A stretch of DNA of 64,000 nucleotides from NCBI RefSeq assembly GCF_002269255.1, contig NZ_CP022826.1:3852-67851 (forward strand), given 5' to 3'. This DNA is from Klebsiella quasivariicola (GTDB lineage Bacteria > Pseudomonadota > Gammaproteobacteria > Enterobacterales > Enterobacteriaceae). The notes under the pieces are model-generated. The model saw only the letters and a program-made list of their open reading frames with translations. It did not search any database and had not been told where the DNA came from. Of the stretch, positions 55,178-64,000 are shown in pieces (position 1 is the first letter of the stretch; every line of letters begins with the position of its first letter). Made by a program: the position numbers and the translations under genes.

Positions 55178-55672
55178 ATGAAAGATTTTAAGCTCACCAG
55201 GAATGAACAACCTGCCAGATGCCATGTGTGCGGGATAAAGAGCAAAGATGTTTTCTCCCTCGCAGAAGATGGACAGAAAGAGAGAATGCTTTGCTCTGTA
55301 TGCCTGTCGCTCGAACACCCGGAGAAAATGAAACTAGAGACTCAAACCGGACTTTTGCTGAAGAGAAATACAAACCGAAAACTCTACAGCCTGTTGTTTC
55401 GTTCAATTGCAAAAGCGGAAAAGTCAACGGACGATTCTTACCGTGAAAAGGCACAGAAACTTAAACAGATATTGCTCAGCACAACTGACGTAGTTCTAAA
55501 CGAAACCGGCAGTGATGATGGATACGATTTACTGCACCTGATAAAAAAACACCATCAGTTACTTCCCATGAATTTTGACGATGAGTTTGTCACTTCTGTC
55601 GCAGAGTCAGACGAATTGCCGGATGTAAGTGACTGGAATGAAATTTACAAGGGTAAGAGAGGTTTTAAATGA
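55178..55672 (+). CDS. traT: TraT, IcmJ/DotN-like protein with a zinc-type Cys motif
   Basis: The start at 55178 (MKDFKLTRNEQPARCHVCGI) follows GGAG and gives 164 residues. The CHVCG...CSVC pair at residues 15-18 and 42-45 predicts a bound zinc, as in DotN/IcmJ, which joins the coupling-protein complex in Legionella. The remainder is helical. It overlaps traU by 4 bp. The name follows IncI1 usage and is not the F-type TraT exclusion lipoprotein. Confidence 0.72.
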   Translation: MKDFKLTRNEQPARCHVCGIKSKDVFSLAEDGQKERMLCSVCLSLEHPEKMKLETQTGLLLKRNTNRKLYSLLFRSIAKAEKSTDDSYREKAQKLKQILLSTTDVVLNETGSDDGYDLLHLIKKHHQLLPMNFDDEFVTSVAESDELPDVSDWNEIYKGKRGFK

Positions 55673-58600
55673 TTTCTTTCTTTGAGGATGTGATCGAAGG
55701 TATCTCACGCAATCTTACGTCAAATGACTCGTTAAAATACTGTGATTTGACAACGGTTGTAGGGCTTACGTCGCAGGATCGCGTTGAGCATCCTGAAATC
55801 AGGGCTCCGTACATTCTGACTACGAAGAACAACGATTTTCTTACCGTTATTGAGGTTCAGGGCGCTAAATCATCGTTTGACGAGAAGTCGTTTAATGACT
55901 TCATCATGCACCTTTCAAACTCGTTGTCGAATTCCTTTATTAACAGTGGCCATAAGCTGTCTGTGGTGTTTGAGCGCGACTTTACCAAGAACCAGGAAGA
56001 ACTGAATAATGTTTATAAACCGCAGGTAGCAGCAATAGAGCGCCTGCAGATAGACATTAAAGACCTGATCGCCGATGACGCAAAAAAAATTGCTGCCCAT
56101 TACAGCCGTGAACGCGCTTACATCGTGCTGTATACCTCGAAGGGGATGATTGCGAAGGATGAACTTAAAAACGAGCAGGCAAAAGCTGCCGGCGTTATGA
56201 AGGATATCCCGCAGACTCGCTTCAGTCAGAACCCAATCGAATTTCAGCTTGAAGGTTTGAAGATCACGCATGACGCGATGCTGTGGCGGCTGATTGGTAT
56301 GCTTCAGGGGGATGATGAGTCGGGGATGGGGCTTCTGGTTGATGTCCTCGATGTCAAACACGCCGGCGCCATGATGCGTCAGATGCTGTTCCGGAACTCA
56401 ACATCAGAAAACTGGTACCCTCGCACGCCGTTTGACCAAAATCTGCGAGTTTATGGCGCTCCACGGAAAGGCAATATCGACTCAGTGCTGCCGCCGCGGC
56501 TGAATATCCAGATCATGGAAGGGGAACTGGAAGAAGATGGTGGCCTGATTTACTGCGATGGCAAGTATTACGGCTCTGTTGCCCTTGAGTTGCCACCACT
56601 TCACCCTGTCAAATTTAAGCAGTTATTCAACGCGATTAACCGGAAAATCCCGTACCGGATAAAATATGACTTTATGGGCGGGGGCAAAAAAGCACTGTTC
56701 TGGCCATCAGTGATCATCTCTTTCCTTCGTTTCATTCCCTCACTCGGTACTATCGCGCGTGATATGGATTATGTCGGGGCCCAGAGCGAAACCGATCCAA
56801 CGGCTATCATGGCCATCAACTTTGCCACCTGGGGTGACACTAAGGATGAAGCCAAACGCAACCTGGCGGCTTTAACTAAGGCGATTGAAGGCTGGGGTGT
56901 ATCAGGTGTGTCCAAGACGTATGGTAATCCAGGTAGCGCACTGATTGCATCCGTTCCGGGGCTGACGACGGCCACACCTGGCTCATTGCATTATCCGCCG
57001 TTGAGTGAAGGCTTGCGGATGTTACCTTTTGAACGTCCGGCCAGCCCCTGGCATGGTAAAGGCAATATCAACTTCATCACGCTCGATGGCAAGCTGTTCC
57101 CTTATCAAATCGCCAGTCCCCTGCAGGAGAAATTTACCGATGTCATCACCGGTGTTCCTGGTTCCGGTAAAAGCGTGCTGGCCAACCGTCTTAACCTGAG
57201 CGCGATTTTCCGGGCAGATAAAAAATTGCCTTATCTGACCATCATTGATAAGGGATACAGTGCGAAAGGTATTGCCGACCTGATTTGGGCTGAATTGCCG
57301 GCGGATCTACGACACCTGGTTGCCAGTATCACCCTGAACAATGACGAATCGCACTGTATTAACATCTGCGATACGCAGTTAGGTTCAAGGTATCTGACGC
57401 AGTTTGAGGAAGTATTCTTAAAGCAGATGCTTAACGCATTCTGTATTGATCCGGCAATTGGCCAGCCGCCAGATGCAATGAGCGTTGGCCAAATCGTCAG
57501 TAAAGTTGTATCAAGAGTATACAAAGCAAAAGCTCATTCTGACGCAAATAAGTTTAAGTTTAACGATCCGGTTGTTAATGAAGCTCTGAAAGTATCTGGT
57601 CTGGATACAGAGCTCGGTGAAGACTGGTTTGAAAAAGCTACATGGTGGGAAGTCGTTGATAAGCTGTTTGCCAAAAAATATTTCCATGCAGCGACGGTTG
57701 CCCAGCGTTATGCTGTGCCGACCATTTACGATTTCATTAGCGAGCTACAAGAAGAAGGTTTTAGTAAGCAATATGCGGATGTAAAAGTCAATGGAAGTGA
57801 GCCTGTAGTAAACTTTGTTGCACGTTGTTTCCAGGCTGCCGCTGCTGACTATGCCATTTTCTCTGGGATCACGGTTTATGATTTCAGCCCAGAGACTCGT
57901 ATTGCGATCCTGGATATGCAAAACGTGCTCGGTGACAGAACGACACCTGCAGGCAAGCTCAAATCCGGCATTATGTATCTCTTTGCGCGCCAGATGGCAG
58001 TGCGTAACTACTATCTGCCTCAGTCAGCAGAAACCTTCATTCCTGCTTTACCGGAGCAGTACAGGGCATATCACCAGGCGCGCATCAGGGAGCTTTCAGA
58101 AGAGGTTAAACATACCTTTTATGATGAGTGTCATAACTTTGCCGGCATCGACTTTATTCAAAATGCGCTGAATACCGCTGACCTTGAAGATCGTAAATTC
58201 AACGTCCGTACTGCGTTCTCGTCTCAGTATCTGAGCCATATGCCTTCGAGCGTGCTTAAAACCATGAACAGCCTGTTTATGATGCGCCTGACGGAAGGGG
58301 ATGAAGAGTATCTGAAGCAATTAGAGATAAACATCCCGGCCGATATCCTGCGTCGTTTCAGACAGCTTCCGCAAGGGGTTTATCCGGACGGAAGTGGTAC
58401 TGCATTTCTCGGTATTTTTAAAACGAAACGTGGTCTGATTTGCCATATTCTGAAAAACACATTAGGTCCAAAACTGCTTTGGGCACTGAACTCATCTGCA
58501 AAAGATAGGGCGCTCAGGGATGTGCTTTATGAAGAGCTGGGAACGAAACAAGCAAGGGAAGTATTAGCAAATAGATTCCCTATGGGAAGTGCATCAAGTA

Positions 58601-58719
58601 TCATAGATGAAATGGTGGTCAATCAGGGTGGTGAGCGTGATTCAGAAGAAGAATCACAAACTATGGCGATGAAACTCGCTAAAGAAATCATTTCTGATGT
58701 GAGAAGGGGATTCAGATGA
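55669..58719 (+). CDS. traU: TraU, DotO/IcmB-like (VirB4-type) ATPase
   Basis: This 1016-residue ATPase at the cytoplasmic base of the transfer channel has Walker A GVPGSGKSVLANRL near residue 494 and a Walker B region in HTFYDECHNFAGIDFIQNAL near 813. It also has the typical C-terminal FSSQYLSHMPSSVLKTMNSL. The N-terminal 450 residues match the DotO plan (YILTTKNNDFLTVIEVQGAK). It is coupled to traT and traW by ATGA-type overlaps at both ends. Confidence 0.92.
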   Translation: MISFFEDVIEGISRNLTSNDSLKYCDLTTVVGLTSQDRVEHPEIRAPYILTTKNNDFLTVIEVQGAKSSFDEKSFNDFIMHLSNSLSNSFINSGHKLSVVFERDFTKNQEELNNVYKPQVAAIERLQIDIKDLIADDAKKIAAHYSRERAYIVLYTSKGMIAKDELKNEQAKAAGVMKDIPQTRFSQNPIEFQLEGLKITHDAMLWRLIGMLQGDDESGMGLLVDVLDVKHAGAMMRQMLFRNSTSENWYPRTPFDQNLRVYGAPRKGNIDSVLPPRLNIQIMEGELEEDGGLIYCDGKYYGSVALELPPLHPVKFKQLFNAINRKIPYRIKYDFMGGGKKALFWPSVIISFLRFIPSLGTIARDMDYVGAQSETDPTAIMAINFATWGDTKDEAKRNLAALTKAIEGWGVSGVSKTYGNPGSALIASVPGLTTATPGSLHYPPLSEGLRMLPFERPASPWHGKGNINFITLDGKLFPYQIASPLQEKFTDVITGVPGSGKSVLANRLNLSAIFRADKKLPYLTIIDKGYSAKGIADLIWAELPADLRHLVASITLNNDESHCINICDTQLGSRYLTQFEEVFLKQMLNAFCIDPAIGQPPDAMSVGQIVSKVVSRVYKAKAHSDANKFKFNDPVVNEALKVSGLDTELGEDWFEKATWWEVVDKLFAKKYFHAATVAQRYAVPTIYDFISELQEEGFSKQYADVKVNGSEPVVNFVARCFQAAAADYAIFSGITVYDFSPETRIAILDMQNVLGDRTTPAGKLKSGIMYLFARQMAVRNYYLPQSAETFIPALPEQYRAYHQARIRELSEEVKHTFYDECHNFAGIDFIQNALNTADLEDRKFNVRTAFSSQYLSHMPSSVLKTMNSLFMMRLTEGDEEYLKQLEINIPADILRRFRQLPQGVYPDGSGTAFLGIFKTKRGLICHILKNTLGPKLLWALNSSAKDRALRDVLYEELGTKQAREVLANRFPMGSASSIIDEMVVNQGGERDSEEESQTMAMKLAKEIISDVRRGFR

Positions 58720-59924
58720 TAAAAATCGGAAACGCAAAACGGTCAGTGATGGCCGTTTCAATTCTGGCCTTCAGCGTACAGTCAGCATTTGCCTATACGG
58801 TCAACGTTAACAGCAGCATTCCCATCTCAACGCAGGTTATGCCGGCGTTGAGCACAGCTAATGGCCTGTTAGGTAACATCCAGGCCACGCTGATTAACAT
58901 TGGTACGGCAATCAGCCAGCAGGGCGATCGCCAGGCAGCATTAATGCAGCAGGTGGCTGAAACTAACCGACAGTTCGAAGTCGAGCAAAAACGTAATGAC
59001 CGGCTGCTGCAGGCACAGGATAAGTACCGTGTTCCGGATGATATTTGTGCGCAGTCTATTGGCGGTGGTGCCGCGGGGGTATCCTCTGCGGCCGCTGGCG
59101 GTCAGCGAACGCTGGGAAGCGCCAGTTCTGCGAAAGATGTAAAGGCCATTTTTGAAGTGCCGGCACGCGCAACCGACGTGGACGCTTCTTCAACGGCCGA
59201 AGTTCACAGCCAGTATTGCGACAGTTCGGATTATGCTGCATTTGGCGGGACTTCATTCTGCCCAAGTGTATCTGACATGCCGCGGGCAGATACGTCGCTG
59301 AGCTCGTTGCTTTATGGCGCCGGCAAAGAAGGCAAGGCACCTGATCTGACGTTTACAGATGAGCAGACAGATGCGGCGCTGCGTTATATGAAAAATACCG
59401 CGTTGCGCAGTGCTGGTCGTCAGCTGAGTCGTGGGGAAGTTAAAGGCGCCAGCGGGCGAATTTACCTGGGCATGATTCAGCAATACCAGGCGCTCACCGA
59501 CGCGGCCGCACAACCTCAGATGGAAATGATCGCCAACTCCAAACCGAACCCGGCCACTGATGCCGCGCTTGCAGATGCACGCAAAGTGCCGGAAGTCGAA
59601 TCCTATTTCCAGGCGACGGCCAGTAACAGGGCGAAACAGCTTAACCGTATGTCTGCCAGAGAGTTTGAGGAATTCGAAGTAGGTCGCCGTTACAGCAACC
59701 CTGCTTACCAGGCGACGTTGACCAACAAGAACACCGAAGATTTGATGCGTGAGCAAATCAATATCGCCAATCTGAACAACTGGTTAGTGCTGAAAACCAA
59801 ACAGCAGCTGGAGAAACAAAATGTGCTGCTTGGCCAGATCCTGGCGAACGACGCATATCAAACATACAAACCGATGCTGGCAGCACAGCTGGAGAGTGTG
59901 AACGCGGGAGTATCCAGAAAATGA
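58716..59924 (+). CDS. traW: TraW, exported transfer protein
   Basis: The 402-residue protein has a signal peptide (SVMAVSILAFSVQSAFAYTV region, cleavage near residue 26). The mature part begins VNVNSSIPISTQVMPALSTA, followed by a long helical segment (GDRQAALMQQVAETNRQFEV) and Ala-rich regions. It contains at least three Cys. Order matches TraW of the MPF-I system. The function is unknown beyond requirement for transfer in relatives. It overlaps traX by 4 bp. Confidence 0.82.
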   Translation: MIKIGNAKRSVMAVSILAFSVQSAFAYTVNVNSSIPISTQVMPALSTANGLLGNIQATLINIGTAISQQGDRQAALMQQVAETNRQFEVEQKRNDRLLQAQDKYRVPDDICAQSIGGGAAGVSSAAAGGQRTLGSASSAKDVKAIFEVPARATDVDASSTAEVHSQYCDSSDYAAFGGTSFCPSVSDMPRADTSLSSLLYGAGKEGKAPDLTFTDEQTDAALRYMKNTALRSAGRQLSRGEVKGASGRIYLGMIQQYQALTDAAAQPQMEMIANSKPNPATDAALADARKVPEVESYFQATASNRAKQLNRMSAREFEEFEVGRRYSNPAYQATLTNKNTEDLMREQINIANLNNWLVLKTKQQLEKQNVLLGQILANDAYQTYKPMLAAQLESVNAGVSRK

Positions 59925-60571
59925 CCGACGAAAATAAAACAGGGGATAAAGACACAGCCAAATCAGGGAAATTAAAAAAAGGCCTTGATGTTGTAACAGG
60001 CGTCAATGACCTCCCGGAAGGGAAGGCTAAACGAACGATATATTATATTACAGGCATCAGCGATATATATTTTATTATCGCGTCAGTAAAGCAAACATTC
60101 AGCCTGCTCTTTCAGCGGGCTTCATTCGTTAAGAAGCAAATAAAAAACCTTGATGGCCCACCTGTTGATTCTGATGCAAATCAGCCGTTCGCCGAAGTTA
60201 TGAAACGGAGCAATAGACCTATTTCAGAATTGTTGGATAAGGCCAGTTTATACAAGAAATACTGGCTTTGTTGTTTTTTTGCATTAGTCCTCATTCTGCT
60301 TTTTTTAACGTCTGGTTATGCCAGATTGCTTCTAAATGGCTCACCGAACATGAGCTTGTTAAGAGCAACTCTCACCTGTGGCGTCCTGTTTGCTGCGGGG
60401 ATCTTTGCTTTCATTAAGGCTCTCACATGTGAGTTTATGGGGTGGCAGTTACGAAACCAGGCTCACTCTGATGCAGAGCAAGGTACGTTACGTTATTTCC
60501 TTAATGATGGGGGAGTGCGTAATACATTTAATTTTTCGCAGGCTGGTCAAGAGCGGGGGCCACATGAGTAA
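59921..60571 (+). CDS. traX: TraX, inner-membrane transfer protein
   Basis: The 216-residue protein has a charged N-terminus, a possible amphipathic segment (IYYITGISDIYFIIASVKQT), and two membrane helices at about 113-133 and 142-166 (KKYWLCCFFALVLILLFLTS, LLRATLTCGVLFAAGIFAFI). The last codons overlap the traY start. In related plasmids TraX lies just before the DotA-like protein. The role is undefined. Confidence 0.8.
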   Translation: MTDENKTGDKDTAKSGKLKKGLDVVTGVNDLPEGKAKRTIYYITGISDIYFIIASVKQTFSLLFQRASFVKKQIKNLDGPPVDSDANQPFAEVMKRSNRPISELLDKASLYKKYWLCCFFALVLILLFLTSGYARLLLNGSPNMSLLRATLTCGVLFAAGIFAFIKALTCEFMGWQLRNQAHSDAEQGTLRYFLNDGGVRNTFNFSQAGQERGPHE

Positions 60572-62744
60572 ATTAAAAAGGTTGCTTCTATCTCTTTTCG
60601 TTGTGGCGTCGCCTTCATATTCAGCGGATTTGGGGATTGATGGCATAACTGAAGCGGCTAAACGTTCAGGTGACCTATCGCGTCAAATGTTACATACCGT
60701 ATTTGGTGAGGTAGTTAATAATCCGTTTAGCCCTTCCGGCGATGGCTTGCTTAATAACGTTTTCTTCACTGTCAACGAAGTTATAGCGATTCTTGCCCTC
60801 GTCTATATGGGGATAATCAGCATTAAGAAACTTCACCAGGCAGGTCAGTTGGGAAGTTTTATTGAGGGTGATGGCAACAACGCATTCAAAATTGTTAAAA
60901 CGACTTTTGGGTGGTTGTTGCTTGTACCTACCGTTGTCGGTTGGTCTGTGGCACAGCTGCTTTTTCTATGGTGCGGTTCAATCATTGGCGTAGGATCTGC
61001 CAATGTTATTGCAGACAAAACTGCTTCGGAATTAGCGAGTGGTAAAGCTGTCTATATAGCCCCTGTTATGCCAGAAATGGCGTCTGTTGCAAAAGGGATG
61101 TTTGAAACAAACCTTTGTACTTTGGGTGTAAATCAGGGGATTGCTCAAATGGAGGCTTCTGGCCAACATTATGAGAATAACGCCAGAATGCAATACCAAA
61201 CAGGTGATAGCACATATTCGATATCTGTAAACAACGGCTCAGCTGTATGTGGGACCGTTTCGCTGCCACAACGTCCAGCAGGATGGACTTCTATCTTCGC
61301 TAGCGGTTATGCGGATTCCGTCTACAGCGTTCAGCAACAAGCAACGGACACGTTGTGGGGAAAAATGAAGACTGCTGCAGAACAGTTTAATGCAGCATAT
61401 ATGGCAAAAATGCGTTCCGGGGACGGTGAGCTGCCAGATGTTGAAAGCGCGATCCAGACTGCTGCGCGTGATTATCAGCTTCAGGTTCAACATGCTGCTA
61501 ATTCAGCAGCCGGTGACGACGAAATTGTTCAAAAAATGGAGTCGGATATCAAAGAGAAAGGGTGGCTATATCTTGGTGTGTACTATCACACATTAGCTAC
61601 TGCGAATACCGAGATGAAAGATGTTGCTAACCTGAAGCCGGTAGTTTCAGGAATGAGTAACGATGGCGATATCGGCTCTATCGATTACTTTAAAGGCTTG
61701 TTCCAGGCTTACCATTCTCAGCTGAAAAATAGTAATTATACGCCGCCTCTTGGCACCGAATCTAACGCACTTGCAAGGAACATTGATCAAAAAAGCCTTG
61801 AAAATGCCGCCACAACTGGAGACGGAACGTCCCTTATTACAAAAATTTTCGACTTCAACGTTACAAACTGGCTTGCAACGAGTAACTACGGCACTGGTGA
61901 TGGTTACAGTGACGTGACCAACCCTTTACTCAAAATGAAAGCTATCGGCGATTACACGTTAGGTGTAGCTGAGGTTGGACTCGCCAGTTGGACCGCTATC
62001 AATGTTGCAGTGAAGGTTTCAGAAGGGAAGAGTCTACCCGGTTTTGCTGCGGGAATGATGAACAAACTTACAGGGATTCGAGATGCTATTGCTGGCGTAT
62101 TAGAATCGGTTTCGTTCTTGGTTTACCCGCTGTTTTATAGCCTCTTTGGTATCGGTCTTGCGCTATCTATCTGGCTGCCGTTTATACCGATGATTTATTG
62201 GTTTGTAGCTATGGCAGATTGGCTGGTTACGCTTATGACAGGTGTATTGGCGTCTTCCCTGTGGGCAGCTACCCATATCAACATTGGCCAGAGTAATGAT
62301 GAGCGGAGTACATATGGTTATGTGTTCCTTATCGATGTAATGATTCGGCCGATGCTCATGGTAATGGGGTTTATTTTTGCTTCACTGGCCATCGTAGCTT
62401 TGGGAACGGCGTTAAACATGATGTTTAAATTCGCTATGGAACAGGTCCAGTCTGACTCTTTCACTGGCCTGCTGTCATCGATCGGATTTTTGATGTTATA
62501 TGCAAGGCTTTGCACAGGTATGGTGGCTCGCGTATTTGCACTTCCTGCGAGGATGCCGAACTATGTTATAAACTGGATTGGACAGAAGATGAACGATTCA
62601 GTGTTGGGTGATATGCAGAACCATGTTCATGACATCTTTGCTGCGTTCGGTCGTGGAGCCAAAAATATGAACCGTAACAACCCTAAGCAATTTAATCCTG
62701 ACGCAGGTGTAGATAAGAGCAAGGACGGCATCAAAGGAGCTTAA
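60564..62744 (+). CDS. traY: TraY, DotA-like polytopic membrane protein
   Basis: The start at 60564 (MSKLKRLLLSLFVVASPSYS) gives a signal peptide and 726 residues; the longer frame from 60378 only overlaps traX. It has a large periplasmic domain followed by several membrane helices near the C-terminus (FLVYPLFYSLFGIGLALSIW, WLVTLMTGVLASSLWAATHI, LMVMGFIFASLAIVALGTAL), the DotA plan. DotA/TraY sits in the inner membrane at the channel and in IncI-type plasmids is the target of entry exclusion by ExcA, encoded next door. Confidence 0.9.
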   Translation: MSKLKRLLLSLFVVASPSYSADLGIDGITEAAKRSGDLSRQMLHTVFGEVVNNPFSPSGDGLLNNVFFTVNEVIAILALVYMGIISIKKLHQAGQLGSFIEGDGNNAFKIVKTTFGWLLLVPTVVGWSVAQLLFLWCGSIIGVGSANVIADKTASELASGKAVYIAPVMPEMASVAKGMFETNLCTLGVNQGIAQMEASGQHYENNARMQYQTGDSTYSISVNNGSAVCGTVSLPQRPAGWTSIFASGYADSVYSVQQQATDTLWGKMKTAAEQFNAAYMAKMRSGDGELPDVESAIQTAARDYQLQVQHAANSAAGDDEIVQKMESDIKEKGWLYLGVYYHTLATANTEMKDVANLKPVVSGMSNDGDIGSIDYFKGLFQAYHSQLKNSNYTPPLGTESNALARNIDQKSLENAATTGDGTSLITKIFDFNVTNWLATSNYGTGDGYSDVTNPLLKMKAIGDYTLGVAEVGLASWTAINVAVKVSEGKSLPGFAAGMMNKLTGIRDAIAGVLESVSFLVYPLFYSLFGIGLALSIWLPFIPMIYWFVAMADWLVTLMTGVLASSLWAATHINIGQSNDERSTYGYVFLIDVMIRPMLMVMGFIFASLAIVALGTALNMMFKFAMEQVQSDSFTGLLSSIGFLMLYARLCTGMVARVFALPARMPNYVINWIGQKMNDSVLGDMQNHVHDIFAAFGRGAKNMNRNNPKQFNPDAGVDKSKDGIKGA

Positions 62745-62746
62745 AT

Positions 62747-63400
62747 ATGAATGCGTTATCAAACACTGACTTTAAGAAAATTAGTAACAATGCGCGTCCT
62801 AAAAGGCTTGGATACTACGCATCATGGCTCTGGATGATGTTTGTATTCCTCTTTCTGTTCGTTAGCGCTTTCGTGTTTCTGAGCGGCTTATACTGGACGA
62901 TTAGAGACGGTTCAATTCAGGAGCACTGGTTTAGTACAGTCGGTATCTTTGTGATCGATTCAGTGCTGATCTGGATGTTGAAAAAGGACTTCAGGAGCCG
63001 CAAGCTCTACCAGGTAACTGCTTCAATGAAAAACTCTGGTTTCTTTGAACCTCATAAGGACTGCGAGCACTATGACTTGGCCCGGAGGACTTACATAGGC
63101 TTTGACTTCAGTACTGGAATCATAGGAGTAGCATCCCTGTATGCCACATCCAGTATTAAACGTGAGCGGCTATTTTTTGAAGCCGAAACAGTCGAGTCAT
63201 GGGAGTCAGTCGGCAGGGAGTTAATCATAAACCTGCGAAATACGGGGCTTACGACGATAACGATCACAGCTCCAAATATCAATAAAGCGTACAGGGATAT
63301 GGAAATCATCTGCAGAACGCATAAAAATAGGGATGAAAACTATCAGCATCTGAAGAGTAAACTGACAGACGCTGGATGGTTCATAAACAGCAATTATTGA
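62747..63400 (+). CDS. excA: ExcA, entry exclusion protein
   Basis: The 217-residue protein has two N-terminal membrane segments (WLWMMFVFLFLFVSAFVFLS near 27-46, WFSTVGIFVIDSVLIWMLKK near 63-82) and a cytoplasmic domain (EPHKDCEHYDLARRTYIGFD, LIINLRNTGLTTITITAPNI). It lies 2 bp after traY and before the replicon, the established position of excA in IncI1 and IncL/M. It blocks transfer from donors carrying the same TraY type. A terminator follows. Confidence 0.85.
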   Translation: MNALSNTDFKKISNNARPKRLGYYASWLWMMFVFLFLFVSAFVFLSGLYWTIRDGSIQEHWFSTVGIFVIDSVLIWMLKKDFRSRKLYQVTASMKNSGFFEPHKDCEHYDLARRTYIGFDFSTGIIGVASLYATSSIKRERLFFEAETVESWESVGRELIINLRNTGLTTITITAPNINKAYRDMEIICRTHKNRDENYQHLKSKLTDAGWFINSNY

Positions 63401-63404
63401 GTTT

Positions 63405-63426
63405 AACCCGCCGAATATGGCGGGTT
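63405..63426. terminator. Intrinsic terminator at the end of the tra operon
   Basis: AACCCGCC (63405-63412) pairs with GGCGGGTT (63419-63426) and continues into T4. It closes the traH-excA transcription unit. Confidence 0.9.
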
Positions 63427-63473
63427 TTTTGTGTATACTCAGGTGGTTATAGTCGTTTGTAGTCGGAGGGCTT

Positions 63474-63704
63474 GTGAGCAGAGTAGTTGAGCGGCAGGTG
63501 CATAAGAGTAACCTGGATAAGCAGAAGGATTACAGGAATCGCATCAGAGATACTCATGACCAGCTAAATCTTTATCTGCCCAAAGATGCAAAAAGAATGT
63601 TGATAGAGATCACAAAAGTAAAAAAGCTCACTCAGGCGGAGGTTATTGAATTTCTTGTGAAAAGTTATTACGACGGCTTAAAATTTGACGATTCTGAAGA
63701 GTGA
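63474..63704 (+). CDS. repC: RepC, small replication-control protein
   Basis: The 76-residue protein starts at a GTG (63474) with CGGAGGG 4 bases upstream. It has a ribbon-helix-helix-like segment (HDQLNLYLPKDAKRMLIEIT and KVKKLTQAEVIEFLVKSYYD). In IncL/M replicons a small gene, repC, lies between excA and the antisense RNA region; this fits in size and place. It probably represses rep transcription. Confidence 0.8.
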   Translation: MSRVVERQVHKSNLDKQKDYRNRIRDTHDQLNLYLPKDAKRMLIEITKVKKLTQAEVIEFLVKSYYDGLKFDDSEE

Positions 63705-63864
63705 GGTTACTCTGTAACTGCGGGATCGCAGGTATTGCCCCGCTTAGAAACGCATGATATGTTAAGCGGCGTTTACATAACCTTACGGGGTTATTACAGA
63801 ATTTAGCACGGGAAGAGCGGCCCGGAGATGTACCGCTTAGGAGTGGCAGGAGCCACAAAAAGTA

Positions 63865-63937
63865 AAACCCCCTGATCCTATCTCAGAACTTTGGCCGGCT
63901 CAGAATAGAATCAGGGGGTACAAACTGCCCACTGGCA
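63865..63937 (-). ncRNA. RNAI, antisense RNA controlling repB/repA
   Basis: A minus-strand promoter is seen: -35 TTGCAA (63971-63966), 16-bp spacer, -10 TATAAT (63949-63944). Transcription leftwards would give about 70 nt folding into a stem with CCCCCTGAT/ATCAGGGGG arms and ending in a T run (TTTTACTTTTT complement). It is complementary to stem-loop I of the rep mRNA, whose loop is TTTGGCCGG. This is the copy-number and incompatibility determinant of IncL/M, IncB and IncI1-type replicons. Confidence 0.85.
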
Positions 63938-63985
63938 GAAAGGATTATAGCAAATGCGTACCCTATTGCAATACAGCCCGGCCAA
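63891..63985 (+). promoter_or_regulatory. rep mRNA pseudoknot elements
   Basis: The loop sequence TTGGCCGG (63891-63898) is exactly complementary to CCGGCCAA (63978-63985). In the related IncB and IncI1 replicons such pairing forms a pseudoknot that activates repA translation when repB is translated, and RNAI blocks it. Confidence 0.8.
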
Positions 63986-64000
63986 TATGTGCAGGGGCTG
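63954..64000 (+). CDS. repB: RepB leader peptide, 5' end (runs off the window)
   Basis: The ATG at 63954 with AAGGA upstream opens MRTLLQYSPANMCRG. In this replicon type translation of a short leader (repB) is coupled to repA. The distal pseudoknot sequence CCGGCCAA lies within this frame, as in relatives. repA would follow outside the window. Confidence 0.75.
   Translation, partial: MRTLLQYSPANMCRG

Noticed and set aside
1..64000. tRNA, rRNA and CRISPR arrays
   Set aside because: None was seen when reading for cloverleaf-like sequence, rRNA conserved blocks or regularly spaced repeats with unique spacers.

Overview
The window is part of a large conjugative plasmid of the IncL/M group (probably IncM) from an enterobacterium such as Klebsiella, Enterobacter or Escherichia. 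The backbone is recognised from gene content and order: a trbC-trbB-trbA-trbN block, pemIK, mucAB, parMR-type partition, a leading region with klcA and ssb, mobC-oriT-nikA-nikB, an MPF-I (Dot/Icm-like) transfer operon traH to traY, excA, and at the right edge the start of an antisense-controlled repC/repB/repA replicon. The plasmid group is called from remembered family architecture; no database search was possible.

Region 1 (1-10.0 kb) is a mosaic resistance island. It holds the 5' part of a class 1 integron (intI1, PcH1 plus active P2, attI1) with an aadB cassette and the start of a second cassette cut by IS903. Then come an SHV extended-spectrum beta-lactamase (substitution pattern of SHV-7) with its Klebsiella chromosomal neighbour (a DeoR regulator), a decayed IS2-group element, qnrS1, an amidase fragment, a 14-bp IS26-type terminal repeat, Tn3-family tnpR and a tnpA stub, and a complete ISKra4-family element (ISKpn19-like).

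Region 2 (10.0-29.5 kb) is backbone. A short TisB-like hydrophobic peptide gene stands before the leftward trbC/B/A/N operon (coupling protein, disulfide protein, DotM-like protein, lytic transglycosylase). Next are a CPBP membrane protease, the PemIK toxin-antitoxin, and SOS-controlled mucA with a frameshifted mucB. Several poorly known operons follow: a leftward cluster led by a ribbon-helix-helix protein with three internal repeats, a three-gene rightward cluster, and a cluster with a membrane-anchored Mrr-like nuclease. The region ends with a ResD-type recombinase, ParM-type partition and a PLD nuclease.

Region 3 (29.5-40.5 kb) is the leading region. Nine copies of a near-identical promoter, six of them followed by a leader with two hairpins and one more with a single hairpin, drive small genes (klcA/ArdB antirestriction, RadC-like, Hha-like, DUF4942, DUF3085 and DUF1380-like proteins, an ssb operon, unknowns). 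Three further copies hold only the second hairpin and ribosome-binding site. This resembles the CUP elements of the IncN plasmid pKM101. All these genes point towards oriT, so the inferred T-strand is their template, which suits early expression in the recipient.

Region 4 (40.2-64 kb) holds mobC, oriT, nikA/nikB, and the long tra operon traH-I-J-K-C-L | hha/hns (opposite strand) | traM-N-O-P-Q-R-T-U-W-X-Y, then excA, repC, and the RNAI antisense/pseudoknot region where repB begins at the window edge.
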